A stretch of 50,885 bases of DNA from assembly GCA_049513695.1 (NCBI GenBank), contig JBEKVW010000001.1, positions 1 to 50,885 of the forward strand, written 5' to 3'. This document shows, piece by piece, positions 17,401 to 26,421 of the stretch. Both the position numbers and the translations under genes were made by a program. The DNA is from UBA1162 sp049513695 (lineage in GTDB: Bacteria; Chloroflexota; Dehalococcoidia; GIF9; UBA5629). A model generated the notes under the pieces. It saw nothing but the letters and a program-made list of their open reading frames with translations, was not told where the DNA came from and searched no databases. Every line of letters starts with the position of its first letter. Within the stretch, counting starts at the first letter, position 1.

Positions 17401-18607
17401 CGCTGTAGTCCACGCGCTTACCCAGCAGATTCTGACGGAAGCGGCCCTGCTTGCCACGCAACATATCAGATAACGATTTGAGCTTGTGCGTGCTGGCAGC
17501 ACTCGGCAGCCTGCCCCTCCTGCCGTTATCGATCAGGGCATCAACAGCTTCCTGGAGCATTCTTTTCTCGTTACGAACAATAATTTCGGGCGCTCCCAGT
17601 TCCATCAATTTCTTTAAGCGGTTATTGCGATTGATAACCCTACGGTAAAGATCGTTAAGGTCACTGGTGGCAAACCTTCCACCGTCAAGCTGAACGATAG
17701 GACGCAGCTCCGGCGGCAAGACCGGCAGAACTGTGAACACCATCCACTCGGGCTTGTTGCCGCTGCGCCAGAACGCCTCTACGATGCGCAGCCGCTTGCT
17801 TAATTTCTTATGCTTCTGGCCTTCGCTGGACCTGATGTCTTTTACCAGCCTCTGCCTTAATTCATCCAAGTTCATGGACTTAAGGATATTCAGTACAGCT
17901 TCCGCACCCATCCCTACCTCAAAAGCATCGCCGTACTTTTCCTTATAATGCTGATACTCGCTCTCACTCAGGACTTGCAGCGGCAGCTTGGCGATTTCGG
18001 AAAGGTCGACTTTGTTATCGCTTTCAAGATCAGCCAGTTTCTCTTCCAAATCACTCTTTTTGTCGGCGTTTTTCTCTGAATCGGCTTTACCGGTTGGGGC
18101 TTCGGCCTCCACCTCGCCCAGTGCCTTCAAAAGGTCCTGTTTTTTGCTGGTCTGGTACTCCTCCAGCCTCTGCTTGCAGGCTTCAGCATTGACGGAAACT
18201 ATCACGTATTGTGCAAAATAGAGCACCCGTTCCAGGTTGCGCGGGGAAATATCCAGCAGCAGAGCCAACCTGCTGGGAACACCTTTGGCAAACCATATAT
18301 GTGCCACCGGCGCCGCCAGAGTAATGTGCCCCATGCGCTCACGGCGGACCTTGGAATGCTCCACCGTGACGCCGCATCTTTCGCAGGTCACGCCGCGATA
18401 ACGGATCTTCTTATACTTACCGCAATAGCATTCGTAGTTTTTAACCGGTCCAAATATTCTTTCGCAGAACAGGCCGTCTTTCTCCGGCTTAAGGGTCCTG
18501 TAGTTAATGGTCTCCGGCTCAGTTACTTCACCATAAGACCATTCCTCAATCTGTGTGGGCGATGCCAGCGATATGCGGATTGCATTAAAATCGTTTATTT
18601 CAAACAC
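14468..18607 (-). CDS. rpoC: DNA-directed RNA polymerase beta' subunit
   Basis: 1379 residues; beta' holds the catalytic magnesium site and most of the DNA clamp. The active-site loop NADFDGDQMAVHVPL is intact, as are the N-terminal zinc cysteines (CYCGKYKKIRYRGVTCERCG) and the second zinc site (CNSKRGVCRHCYG). Start is GTG at 18607 with an AGGGG ribosome-binding site, 9 bases after the rpoB stop. Residues of about 610-660 form a Glu/Thr-rich low-complexity segment (coordinates about 16625-16780) between the RIKG and TSVGRVIFN blocks, absent from typical beta'. A second charged linker lies near residues 165-200. Probably a surface loop. Confidence 0.98.
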   Translation of the reverse strand: MFEINDFNAIRISLASPTQIEEWSYGEVTEPETINYRTLKPEKDGLFCERIFGPVKNYECYCGKYKKIRYRGVTCERCGVTVEHSKVRRERMGHITLAAPVAHIWFAKGVPSRLALLLDISPRNLERVLYFAQYVIVSVNAEACKQRLEEYQTSKKQDLLKALGEVEAEAPTGKADSEKNADKKSDLEEKLADLESDNKVDLSEIAKLPLQVLSESEYQHYKEKYGDAFEVGMGAEAVLNILKSMNLDELRQRLVKDIRSSEGQKHKKLSKRLRIVEAFWRSGNKPEWMVFTVLPVLPPELRPIVQLDGGRFATSDLNDLYRRVINRNNRLKKLMELGAPEIIVRNEKRMLQEAVDALIDNGRRGRLPSAASTHKLKSLSDMLRGKQGRFRQNLLGKRVDYSGRSVIVVGPELKLHQCGLPKHMALELFKPFVMRRLIEQGFAHNIKSARRQVERARAEVWDILAEVIKERPVMLNRAPTLHRLSIQAFEPILIEGSAIQLHPLVCSAFNADFDGDQMAVHVPLSRSAVREAREQMLSVHNMLLPSSGEPVMTPTLDMVLGCYYLTNMKPITDGTPKMFGSPAEAILAYEMFNITGDSSYPSLHEEIVVRIKGTEVKEEQPVTEEITETAEDAETPAILEITETPETVEQEEELRMAGPESRMIKTSVGRVIFNRIIPSDLRQHEPYGGFCNFATSKGDLRRLVSECFRWCGREKTVRMLDELKRVGFEYTTKSGTTISARDIEVPKTKPKLIAKGDEDIAILQNQFNRGLITDEEYETQAIDVWTKATNDIENEIKRSLDRYGGVYMMAFSGAKGNISQIRQMAGMRGLMTDPSGRIIPFPIKASFREGLSVMEYFMSTHGARKGLADTALRTSDAGYLTRRLIDVAQELIVLEEDCGYSGDGLEFSAIINEKEKGLLPAFDERMKGRLAAKDIVDPQTGEIIVARNETIDEEKVKLILQAQLKSVNVRSPLICNSKRGVCRHCYGRDLSSTEMVKIGTAVGIIAAQSIGEPGTQLTLRTFHTGGVVGADITTGLPRVEELFEARVPKGKAVLTEIDGTVNMNEVVEDGSLQRREITITHVEAYPIEHEIPPGYKVVTENNAPVRRGDVLAQPGKALVKGDDVESHPLVARVDGMVRVESGKVIITYEDKDERKYEVPVTSHVLVRQGDYVRAGDKLVEGVKDPQDILHINGRNDVQRYLIDEVQKVYRSQGVSINDKHIETIVRQMLRRVRVEFSGDTDLLIGDLVDRLDFENINAKMEAEGGDQAVARPVLLGITRASLNTDSWLAAASFQETTRVLAEAAIWGKTDRLHGLKENVIIGKLIPSTITLTQRLGKPSNLLLDDGPIGFSEPVENLLEVIESPVAVEDAPPDTSGEQE

Positions 18608-18616
18608 TTTTTACCC

Positions 18617-21600
18617 CTATCTTAAAGCTTTGGGTATGTTAATCATTTTCTTCTTATCTTCGAAGAGCTGTATACTCTGGTCTTCCTCGTTGAGCAGCTC
18701 AACAGCCAACCCCAGGCTGCGCAGCTCCATGAAAAGCACCTTGAATGATTCGGGCACGCCGGGCTGGAGCACGTCCTCTCCCTTGACCAGCGCTTCATAG
18801 GCCTTGGCCCTGCCCTGGACATCGTCCGACTTGACCGTCAGAAGCTCCTGCAAGGTATGGCTGGCGCCGTAAGCCTCAAGCGCCCAGACTTCCATCTCGC
18901 CGAAGCGCTGTCCGCCGAACTGGGCTTTGCCGCCCAGAGGTTGCTGCGTAATCAATGAGTAAGGTCCGGTCGACCTTGCGTGCACTTTATCATCCACAAG
19001 ATGTATGAGTTTCATCATATAGATAACGCCCACGGTTACAGGCTGATCGAAGAGATCGCCGGTCTTTCCGTCGCGCAGCTGGATTTTGCCGAAAGTGGGA
19101 GGTACCAGTTTTTTCTCCAGATAAACTTTCTCAACCAGCTCATCCAGATCCTCGTTGCTGATGTTCCTGTCCACGGTCGGCATCCCAATGCCTTTTTCCA
19201 ATTCAAGCCACAGAATAAGACTGGCCCTTCTTGCTTCGCCGCGATATTTGCCGCTCTTATCCAGGACTTTGTCGGCATTAAACACATGCTCGCCCAGCCA
19301 TTTCTTAACGTCGGCCAGGCCCTGGGCATCCAGGCGGTCCTGATTGATTACGCCCTCTTCACGGCACTTCTGCACGATCCATGCCTTGCCCAATTGGTCC
19401 TCGATGGCCAGGTTATCAGCACCGTCAAAAATGGGATTGATAACTTTCTCACCGAATATGTCGGCGGCCAGGCCCAGATGAGTTTCAAGTATCTGGCCTA
19501 TGTTCATACGTGAAGGCACTCCGATGGGATTAAGTACGATGTCAACCGGTCTGCCGTCGGGCAGGAAGGGCATATCCTCTTCGGGAAGAATAATGGATAT
19601 AACGCCCTTATTCCCGTGGCGTCCGGCCATCTTATCTCCCACCGAAATCTTGCGGCGCTGGGCAATCCATACTCGCACCAGCTTAATTACATTGGCCGGT
19701 AAGTCCGCATGGTTATCACCTGAAAATTCTTTTACTTCAATTACCTTGCCGCCCTCTCCATGCGGGACTCTCAGAGAAGTATCTTTAACCTCTCTGGCCT
19801 TCTCGCCAAATATAGCCCGCAGCAATTTCTCTTCCGCCGTTAGCTCGGTCTCGCCTTTGGGTGTAATTTTGCCGACGAGAATGTCGCCTGGGCCTACCTC
19901 GGCGCCAACCCTGACCACACCCTCTTCATCGAGGTCCCTCAGGCTCTCCTCTCCCACATTGGGTATATCCTTGGTAATCTCCTCTTTGCCCAGCTTCGTT
20001 TCACGTGCTTCGACTTCGTATTTTTCAATATGGATGGAGGTGAATTTATCCATCTTGACCAGCCTTTCGCTGATAATGATGGCGTCTTCAAAGTTATATC
20101 CGCGCCATGTCATGAATGCACAGAGTACATTCTGCCCCAGTGCAAGCTCGCCTTCCTGCGTCGCTGCTCCGTCCGCAATGACCTGGCCCTGCTTAATAAC
20201 ATCACCGTGCTTGACTATGGGATGCTGGTTAATACAGGTGCCCTGGTTGGTCCGGTAGAATTTGGTCATCGGATAATCATGTTTTCTGCCGTCGCTTTTA
20301 ATTACGATCTTCCGGCTGTCGACGGCTACAACTTCCCCGTCTTCTCTGGCGTAGACAACCTGGCCGCTGTATTTGGCCACTTCGCTTTCCATGCCAGTTC
20401 CGATAAGCGGAGCCTCGGGTTTGATCAGGGGAACACCCTGCCTCTGCATATTGGAACCCATCAGGGCACGGTTGGCATCGTCGTGCTCCAAGAAGGGTAT
20501 GAGCGCCGTGGTCACACTGAAAACCTGCTTGGGCGAAACATCCATATAGTCGATTTTCTCCGGCGGCTCCATCACATACTTTCCGCTGCGGATAGCGCCG
20601 ATGCGCTCCTCGATAAACTCGTCGCGCGTATTAAGCGGCGCATTGGCCTGCGCTATACATTTATTGGTTTCTTTGTCAGCTGTGAAATATTCGATCTCGT
20701 CCGACACGTAAGGGACAATCTTAATTTTGGTTTTTCCTAAAGACGCCAGCTTCTTGGCCAGAGCTTCATCCACCTGCGTCCCCGCACGGCCGACATTTTT
20801 CTTTTTGCTGTCGTTGACATCCTGTTTCAGAATCCTGCCCACCAGCTTTTTCGAACCATTATCCAGTTCATTGTAAACCTTGCGGTAGGGCGTCTCGATA
20901 AAGCCGAGCGTATCGATCCTGGCATAAGTCGCAAGTGAACCAATAAGACCGATGTTAGGACCTTCAGGAGTCTCGATGGGACAGATCTTACCGTAGTGCG
21001 AATGGTGCACATCGCGCACGTCGAAGCCCGCACGTTCACGGGATAGGCCGCCGGGGCCCATGGCCGACAGTCTGCGCTTATGGGTAAGTTCCGCCAGGGG
21101 GTTGGTCTGGTCCATGAACTGCGATAGTTGTGAACCACCGAAGAATTCTCTCATAGAAGCGATGATGGGCCTGTTATTAATAAGGTTGGCGGGTGTGGGA
21201 TCATCGCTCTGCAGGCTCATGCGCTCTTTGATGGTCCTCTCCAGGCGGATAAGTCCAACCCTGAACTGGTTTTGAATCAAATGGCCGGTCGTCCTCACCC
21301 TGCGATTGCCCAGATGATCGATATCATCCGGTTGCAACCTTTCATTGTTTATCTGAATGATCTTGCGGATGATTTCCACCATGTCGCGCGGCTTGAGCGC
21401 ACGCGAAGTCACATGATAGCCACGCTCTTCGTATTCCAGCCGTTTATTCAGCTTGAATCTCCCGATGCGCCCCAGGTCGTAGCGGCGCGGGTGAAAGAAC
21501 ATATTAATGATAAGGCTCTTGGCACTCTCGCCGTCAGGCGGCTCGCCCGGGCGAAGCTTTTTATAGATATCGATCAGCGATTCTTTTTTCGTCCTTATCG

Positions 21601-22339
21601 ATTCGGGCTCTTTATCTACGGTCGCCTGGATATATTTATGGTCCGGGTTATCATCGTCATCCTTAAAAAGGTCCAAAATCTTTTCATCCGTCTCACAATC
21701 TAAAGCATCTTCCGGATCACCCTCGCCACTGATAGCGCGCAGCAAAGTGGTGACAGCTATTTTTCTTCTGCCGTCGATTTTGGCCCAGATTACGTCTTTG
21801 CTGGATGTTTCAAACTCAAGCCAGGCACCGTGTTCCGGTATCAGCTTGGCGTAGCACAGCCTGCGTCCGCTCTCCTCAACGGTTGTGGTAAAGTACACGC
21901 CTGGCGAACGAATCAATTGGTTTACCACTACCCTCTCGGCGCCGCTGATGATAAAGGTACCGTTCTCCGTCATCAAGGGTATCTCGCCCAGAAAGACCTC
22001 CTGTTCCTTTATCTCGCCCGTTTCCTTTATTAATAGATTGGCACGGACGTAAAGATTGGACTGGTAAGTCATGTCCCTCTGGCGACACTCGGCCACATCG
22101 TAAGTGGGAGGACGGAACTCGTATCCTGTAAAGGAAAGCTCCATCTTACCGCCGGTAAAATCTTTGATGGGCGATACTTCCTGAAGCAGGTCCTTGATCC
22201 CCTCCTCCATGAACCACCTGAATGAGTCCAGCTGAACCTGAATAAGGTTGGGTATCTCCAGCACCTGGGGCAAACGGGCGTAATTTTTACTCTTAACTAT
22301 GGGTAGATATTGATTCTCTTTGGCTGCAGAAACGGACAT
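18617..22339 (-). CDS. rpoB: DNA-directed RNA polymerase beta subunit
   Basis: 1240 residues; with beta' it forms the RNA polymerase active centre. The rifampicin-region block SQFMDQTNPLAELTHKRRLSAMGPGGLSRERAGF is intact with the residues expected of a sensitive enzyme, and the C-terminal clamp segment (GKAQFGGQRFGEMEVWALEAYGA) is present. ATG at 22339 has a GGAGA ribosome-binding site. It leads the rpoB-rpoC operon; rplJ/rplL are not adjacent upstream, and a dedicated promoter lies about 135 bases away. lysA is divergent. Confidence 0.98.
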   Translation of the reverse strand: MSVSAAKENQYLPIVKSKNYARLPQVLEIPNLIQVQLDSFRWFMEEGIKDLLQEVSPIKDFTGGKMELSFTGYEFRPPTYDVAECRQRDMTYQSNLYVRANLLIKETGEIKEQEVFLGEIPLMTENGTFIISGAERVVVNQLIRSPGVYFTTTVEESGRRLCYAKLIPEHGAWLEFETSSKDVIWAKIDGRRKIAVTTLLRAISGEGDPEDALDCETDEKILDLFKDDDDNPDHKYIQATVDKEPESIRTKKESLIDIYKKLRPGEPPDGESAKSLIINMFFHPRRYDLGRIGRFKLNKRLEYEERGYHVTSRALKPRDMVEIIRKIIQINNERLQPDDIDHLGNRRVRTTGHLIQNQFRVGLIRLERTIKERMSLQSDDPTPANLINNRPIIASMREFFGGSQLSQFMDQTNPLAELTHKRRLSAMGPGGLSRERAGFDVRDVHHSHYGKICPIETPEGPNIGLIGSLATYARIDTLGFIETPYRKVYNELDNGSKKLVGRILKQDVNDSKKKNVGRAGTQVDEALAKKLASLGKTKIKIVPYVSDEIEYFTADKETNKCIAQANAPLNTRDEFIEERIGAIRSGKYVMEPPEKIDYMDVSPKQVFSVTTALIPFLEHDDANRALMGSNMQRQGVPLIKPEAPLIGTGMESEVAKYSGQVVYAREDGEVVAVDSRKIVIKSDGRKHDYPMTKFYRTNQGTCINQHPIVKHGDVIKQGQVIADGAATQEGELALGQNVLCAFMTWRGYNFEDAIIISERLVKMDKFTSIHIEKYEVEARETKLGKEEITKDIPNVGEESLRDLDEEGVVRVGAEVGPGDILVGKITPKGETELTAEEKLLRAIFGEKAREVKDTSLRVPHGEGGKVIEVKEFSGDNHADLPANVIKLVRVWIAQRRKISVGDKMAGRHGNKGVISIILPEEDMPFLPDGRPVDIVLNPIGVPSRMNIGQILETHLGLAADIFGEKVINPIFDGADNLAIEDQLGKAWIVQKCREEGVINQDRLDAQGLADVKKWLGEHVFNADKVLDKSGKYRGEARRASLILWLELEKGIGMPTVDRNISNEDLDELVEKVYLEKKLVPPTFGKIQLRDGKTGDLFDQPVTVGVIYMMKLIHLVDDKVHARSTGPYSLITQQPLGGKAQFGGQRFGEMEVWALEAYGASHTLQELLTVKSDDVQGRAKAYEALVKGEDVLQPGVPESFKVLFMELRSLGLAVELLNEEDQSIQLFEDKKKMINIPKALR

Positions 22340-22474
22340 ATCTTCTCCTGTCGTGCAAATTCCCGATCGGTTGCGAACTGATTGACAAATTAATTAACAA
22401 TTGATACGCGCGGACTATTTATGCGGGAACTAATATTACTGTCATAGGTTGGAACGGCATGATCGCAAATTTGT

Positions 22475-22503
22475 AGTATAACAATAATTCTCTTTTTTGT
22501 CAA
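22475..22503 (-). promoter_or_regulatory. rpoBC promoter
   Basis: Minus-strand TTGACA (22498-22503), 17-bp spacer, TATACT (22475-22480). The leader to the rpoB ATG is about 130 nt. The remainder of the 22340-22640 gap holds this leader and the lysA promoter; no other gene is seen. Confidence 0.8.
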
Positions 22504-22594
22504 ATGGAGAATCACTACTATTTAACACATTCGATTTAATTGGATTTTGTTGGGGCAGGCCGATTTTATATGACAGCCACAGTATCCGATAGTG

Positions 22595-22600
22595 TATAAT
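22595..22600 (+). promoter_or_regulatory. Probable lysA -10 element
   Basis: TATAAT about 40 bases upstream of the lysA ATG. The best upstream hexamer (ATGACA, 19 bp away) is off-spacing, so the promoter is incomplete by eye. Confidence 0.4.
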
Positions 22601-22640
22601 ACCTTCAGCATATATATATAAATGATAGCAGAATAACCAT

Positions 22641-23969
22641 ATGACAGTAAATAGGCTTGAACTATTTCCCTTAACGGTTCAGATAAGCAAGAAGAGTGAT
22701 CATCTAACGATAGGCGGCTGCGACTGCACCGACCTGCTGAAAAAATACGGCTCTCCACTTTACGTCTTCGATGAGGCTACGATAAGAAGTATCTGCAGGG
22801 AATTTGCTGGAGAGTTCGGCTCGCGCCATCGGAATTGCGTGGTAGCCTACGCATCGAAAGCTTTTATCAGCAGGCCGCTGGCGAAAATATTGAAAGAAGA
22901 GGGATTGGGCATGGACACGGTGTCCGGCGGAGAGATAAGCGTGGCCCAGTCCGTTGATTTTCCGGCTGATAAGGTGTTTTTTCACGGCAATAATAAGAGC
23001 GAAAACGAGCTCAAAATGGCACTGGACTGGGGCTTAGGCCGCATCGCCGTAGACAATTTTTACGAGCTCGAACTGCTTAACCGGCTGGCCGCCGGTAAGC
23101 CCACAAGGGCGAACATACTTCTGCGGCTCAATCCAAGCGTGGATCCGCATACGCACCGTCACACGACTACAGGTATACTGGACAGTAAATTCGGCTTCCC
23201 CATCGGCACCGGCCAGGCCGAGAAAGCGGTCAAGTCGGCCATGTCTATGAAAAACATCTCTCTGAAGGGCCTGCACTTCCATCTGGGTTCCCCTATTGAC
23301 GATACCGAACCTTACAGGCAAGGGATGGAAATTGTGCTCAAGTTCGCCGCTGAGATGAAATCACGCTATTCATTTATTATGCATGATTTCAGCCCGGGCG
23401 GCGGATTCGCCGTCAGGTACACCACATCGTCGGAGATTCCACCGGTCTCCGCCTATGCCGAAACCATCACAGGGCAACTAGCTTTTTGGACTTCCCGGTT
23501 GGGTCTGGCCAAGCCCAGGCTGATCGTGGAGCCGGGACGCAGCATAATAGCAAAAGCCGGAGTAGCCCTGTACACAATAGGCTCAATTAAGGAAATACCC
23601 GAAGTGAGGACATACGTCTGCGTAGACGGAGGTATGGGCGACAATATCAGGCCGGCTTTATACGAGTCCAAGTATGAGGCAGTCCTGGCTAATAAAGTCA
23701 CAGCCCGTCCGTCCAAAAAAATTACGATTGCCGGCAGGTACTGCGAGTCAGGGGATATATTGATAAAAGATATCGCTATGCCCGAAATAGCTTCCGGCGA
23801 CATAATAGCCATCCCGGTATGCGGCGCATACTGCATTCCTATGTCAAGCAACTATAATATGGTCCCACACCCTGCTATTGCTATGGTCAAAGATGGAAAA
23901 GCCAGGATCATACGTAAAAGGCAGAAATATTCGGACCTTATGAAATACGACGTCATGGGTAAAGCATAA
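22641..23969 (+). CDS. lysA: Diaminopimelate decarboxylase
   Basis: 442 residues, fold type III PLP enzyme that makes L-lysine from meso-diaminopimelate. The PLP lysine is K73 in VVAYASKAF; the HFHLGSP-type block, the phosphate-binding SPGGGFAV, EPGRSI, the substrate-contacting GRYCESGD and the C-terminal CGAYCIPMSSNYN are all present. The stop codon is directly followed by the holB ATG. The start lacks a clear ribosome-binding site. Alternative alanine-racemase-fold decarboxylases acting on other amino acids are less likely given these motifs. Confidence 0.92.
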   Translation: MTVNRLELFPLTVQISKKSDHLTIGGCDCTDLLKKYGSPLYVFDEATIRSICREFAGEFGSRHRNCVVAYASKAFISRPLAKILKEEGLGMDTVSGGEISVAQSVDFPADKVFFHGNNKSENELKMALDWGLGRIAVDNFYELELLNRLAAGKPTRANILLRLNPSVDPHTHRHTTTGILDSKFGFPIGTGQAEKAVKSAMSMKNISLKGLHFHLGSPIDDTEPYRQGMEIVLKFAAEMKSRYSFIMHDFSPGGGFAVRYTTSSEIPPVSAYAETITGQLAFWTSRLGLAKPRLIVEPGRSIIAKAGVALYTIGSIKEIPEVRTYVCVDGGMGDNIRPALYESKYEAVLANKVTARPSKKITIAGRYCESGDILIKDIAMPEIASGDIIAIPVCGAYCIPMSSNYNMVPHPAIAMVKDGKARIIRKRQKYSDLMKYDVMGKA

Positions 23970-25007
23970 ATGTGGCAAACCGCCGGCCAGGACCGGATCA
24001 TTAAAATAATCAAGGATTCCATCGAACTCCGCTCACTGGCACATGCTTATCTCTTCGTCGGACCGGCTCACGTGGGCAAAATGACCTTAGCTCTGGACCT
24101 GGCCAGGGCCTTGAATTGCAATAGCAGCACACCCCCCTGTGGCTCCTGCCATGCCTGCCAGCGTATCGGGCAAGGAAAATATCCCGATGTGATCATTATC
24201 GATAAAAATGCCGGCCGCGACCCGAAGGATCGTAAAAAGGCTACTGAAATCAGCATAGATACCATCAGAGAATTGATGCAGCGCGGCTCCAATTTGCCTC
24301 CTTATGAAGGTAAATACAAAGTATTCATCATAGATGACGCCGATTTAATGTCGGAAGAGGCCGCCAACTGCCTGCTCAAAACACTGGAGGAGCCACCCCC
24401 TTATATACTGATTATCCTGCTTACGGCCGAAGAGCATAAGTTGTTGCCGACCGTGCTCTCAAGGTGCCAAAGGTTCGAACTTAAACCTGTAGCCGTACCG
24501 GAGATAGAGAAAAAGCTGTCACCCCGGGAAGGTGTCCCTGCAGAAAAGATCAAGTTATTAGCCAGGCTGTCGGGCGGATGTTTGGGCTGGGCTTTGAATG
24601 CGCTGGACGACGAAGGATATCTTATGAACCGCAAAGACAGGTTGTCTGAATTCATTTCGCTCATAGGGCAGAACTGGGACGAGCGACTCTTGTATGTGCA
24701 GCAGTTGCCTTCCGACAGGAACAGTGCTGAAGAGGTCCTGAAGCTATGGATATTATGGTGTCGCGACGTTCTGCTGGTAAAATATAATTGTGAAGGAGCG
24801 GTCATCAATATAGACTGCGTACAGGATCTTAAAGCCTGGGCCAACATGATGACCGTGCCTGAAATAAAGGAATTTATCGATTGTTTAGGCAGGGCTATTG
24901 TCAATTTAAATCGCAATGTGAATCTGCACTTACTGTTTGAAGTAATAATGCTCGATATGCCGAGAAAGGAGAAGCGGGGCGAATTCGTAATCAATTCCTC
25001 CCGTTGA
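23970..25007 (+). CDS. holB: DNA polymerase III delta' subunit
   Basis: 345 residues of the clamp-loader family. Features are GPAHVGKMT at the P-loop (residues 31-39, with Met where Ser/Thr normally contacts magnesium), a zinc module with C50, C57, C60 and C63, an SRC-type motif in TVLSRCQRF, and the DADLMSEEAANCLLKTLEEPP block of delta'/gamma subunits. The altered P-loop fits delta', which need not hydrolyse ATP. It starts immediately after lysA and is followed within 9 bases by ricT, the usual partner in many bacteria. Confidence 0.9.
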   Translation: MWQTAGQDRIIKIIKDSIELRSLAHAYLFVGPAHVGKMTLALDLARALNCNSSTPPCGSCHACQRIGQGKYPDVIIIDKNAGRDPKDRKKATEISIDTIRELMQRGSNLPPYEGKYKVFIIDDADLMSEEAANCLLKTLEEPPPYILIILLTAEEHKLLPTVLSRCQRFELKPVAVPEIEKKLSPREGVPAEKIKLLARLSGGCLGWALNALDDEGYLMNRKDRLSEFISLIGQNWDERLLYVQQLPSDRNSAEEVLKLWILWCRDVLLVKYNCEGAVINIDCVQDLKAWANMMTVPEIKEFIDCLGRAIVNLNRNVNLHLLFEVIMLDMPRKEKRGEFVINSSR

Positions 25008-25015
25008 CATAAATA

Positions 25016-25828
25016 ATGGCAATTATAGTTGGAGTGCGCTTTACCCAGGCCGGGAAGATATACCACTTTAATACGGCCGGTATGAGTCTCAAGTTGAATG
25101 ACCTGGTGGTAGTCGAAACCAACCGCGGCCTGGAGCTTGGAAAGGTCGTAGTGGCCGCCAAAGAAATCGCCACCGAAGAAAACGCTGAGCCGTACAAGCC
25201 TATTATCCGCATGGCGACGCCGGAAGATATTTCACAGGCGGAACATCAACGGGGGCGGGCCATAAAAGCCCTGTCTAAAAGCAAGGAACTGATAGAAAGT
25301 CTCAATCTGCCGATGAAGGCCATCTACGCACAATATAATCTGGACGGCAGCCATCTCATCGTATTTTTCTATTCCGAGAAGAGGATCGATTTCCGCGAAC
25401 TTGTCCGTAAGATTAGCCACGAGCTGAGGACACATGTGGAGCTAAGGCAAGTCGGCGCTCGAGATGAGGCAAAACTGATCGGAGGGGTAGGCAAGTGCGG
25501 ATGCCAGTTATGCTGCGTCTCATTCTTGAACGAATTTGTGCCTGTTTCCATCAAGATGGCCAAGGAACAGGATATTGCCCTCAACCCTATGAAGACGTCC
25601 GGCCTGTGCGGCCGCCTGCTTTGCTGCCTGGGCTATGAATACGATCAATACCGTGACATGAAATGTAAATTGCCCGACATCGGACAGGAAATTCATACCA
25701 AGATGGGAAGGGCCAAGATAGTGGGAAGAAATGTAATTAAGGAAACGTTTATGGCCGAACTCGAAACTGGCGTAACAATTGAAGTCCCTATCAATGAAGC
25801 AGTCTTGATAAATCCGTCAGGGACTTAA
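25016..25828 (+). CDS. ricT: PSP1-domain protein RicT (YaaT family)
   Basis: 270 residues with a PSP1 domain. In Firmicutes the homologue RicT (YaaT) joins RicA and RicF in an iron-sulfur complex that affects RNase Y-dependent RNA maturation. The conserved cysteines are visible: KCGCQLCC and the later GLCGRLLCCLGYEYDQY, the probable Fe-S ligands. The gene follows holB, which is its common context, and converges on the HNH gene with a 7-bp gap. Confidence 0.88.
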   Translation: MAIIVGVRFTQAGKIYHFNTAGMSLKLNDLVVVETNRGLELGKVVVAAKEIATEENAEPYKPIIRMATPEDISQAEHQRGRAIKALSKSKELIESLNLPMKAIYAQYNLDGSHLIVFFYSEKRIDFRELVRKISHELRTHVELRQVGARDEAKLIGGVGKCGCQLCCVSFLNEFVPVSIKMAKEQDIALNPMKTSGLCGRLLCCLGYEYDQYRDMKCKLPDIGQEIHTKMGRAKIVGRNVIKETFMAELETGVTIEVPINEAVLINPSGT

Positions 25829-25835
25829 GAGACTG

Positions 25836-26357
25836 CTACCTGGCATGCGGCAGATATTTCTGCCACTCCTCACGGGCTCTTAAGTATTGATAAGGTATAT
25901 AGAAACCTATGTTTCCAGGCGCCCGCGGCTGTCTCAATAACGGCATACCTGCCTCGGAGGGCGTCCTCCCCGCCTTGCGCCTGTTACAGGGTATACAGGC
26001 GGCCACAATATTCTCCCAGGTATGCTCGCCTTTGCGCCGCCTGGGAATAACATGGTCAAGGGTTAGCTCTTTGCCCTCCCTGCCGCAATACTGGCAGGTA
26101 TATTTATCCCTGTTGAATATCTCCAGTTTGGTCATTTTGCGGGGATGGGAATGTTTGCGTACCAGATATATCAGCCTGATTACGGATGGTATCTCATAAC
26201 TGCCGGAGCTGGCGGCAAAATACCCGCGCCCGTTCTCCACTACCTCCGCCTTGCCAACCAGGACAAGCACCACCGCCCTGCGAACTCTGCAAATGTTCAA
26301 AGGCAGGTAGTTCTCATTTAAAACTAAAACAGGTTGGTTAATTATAATATCGTTCAC
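25836..26357 (-). CDS. HNH endonuclease family protein
   Basis: 173 residues from a GTG at 26357. The N-terminal part (VLVLNENYLPLNICRVRRAVVLV) is typical of a widely conserved bacterial HNH family of unknown role; the HNH motif lies in YTCQYCGREGKELTLDHVIPRR and the following ENIVAACIPCNRRKAG, with two CxxC zinc pairs. The frame stays open to a TTG at 26402, but a TTGAGG-17-TAAAAT promoter covers that extension and family members begin near NDIIINQP, so the shorter form is preferred. A restriction or repair role is not shown. Confidence 0.85.
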   Translation of the reverse strand: MNDIIINQPVLVLNENYLPLNICRVRRAVVLVLVGKAEVVENGRGYFAASSGSYEIPSVIRLIYLVRKHSHPRKMTKLEIFNRDKYTCQYCGREGKELTLDHVIPRRRKGEHTWENIVAACIPCNRRKAGRTPSEAGMPLLRQPRAPGNIGFYIPYQYLRAREEWQKYLPHAR

Positions 26358-26373
26358 TTTCGTGTCAGAAAAT

Positions 26374-26402
26374 ATTTTAACAGGAAATAAAAGCAGCCTC
26401 AA
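26374..26402 (-). promoter_or_regulatory. Promoter of the HNH gene
   Basis: Minus-strand TTGAGG (26397-26402), 17-bp spacer, TAAAAT (26374-26379). The predicted transcript has a leader of about 10 nt before the GTG at 26357. Confidence 0.55.
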
Positions 26403-26421
26403 AAAAGGGGGGGCTGATTTG

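Noticed and set aside
23970..25007. holB as a broken clamp-loader gene because of the Met in its P-loop
   Set aside because: Delta' subunits often have non-functional P-loops; zinc and SRC motifs are intact.
26358..26402. TTG start giving a longer HNH protein
   Set aside because: A TTGAGG-17-TAAAAT promoter overlaps the extension and the family starts near the GTG at 26357.
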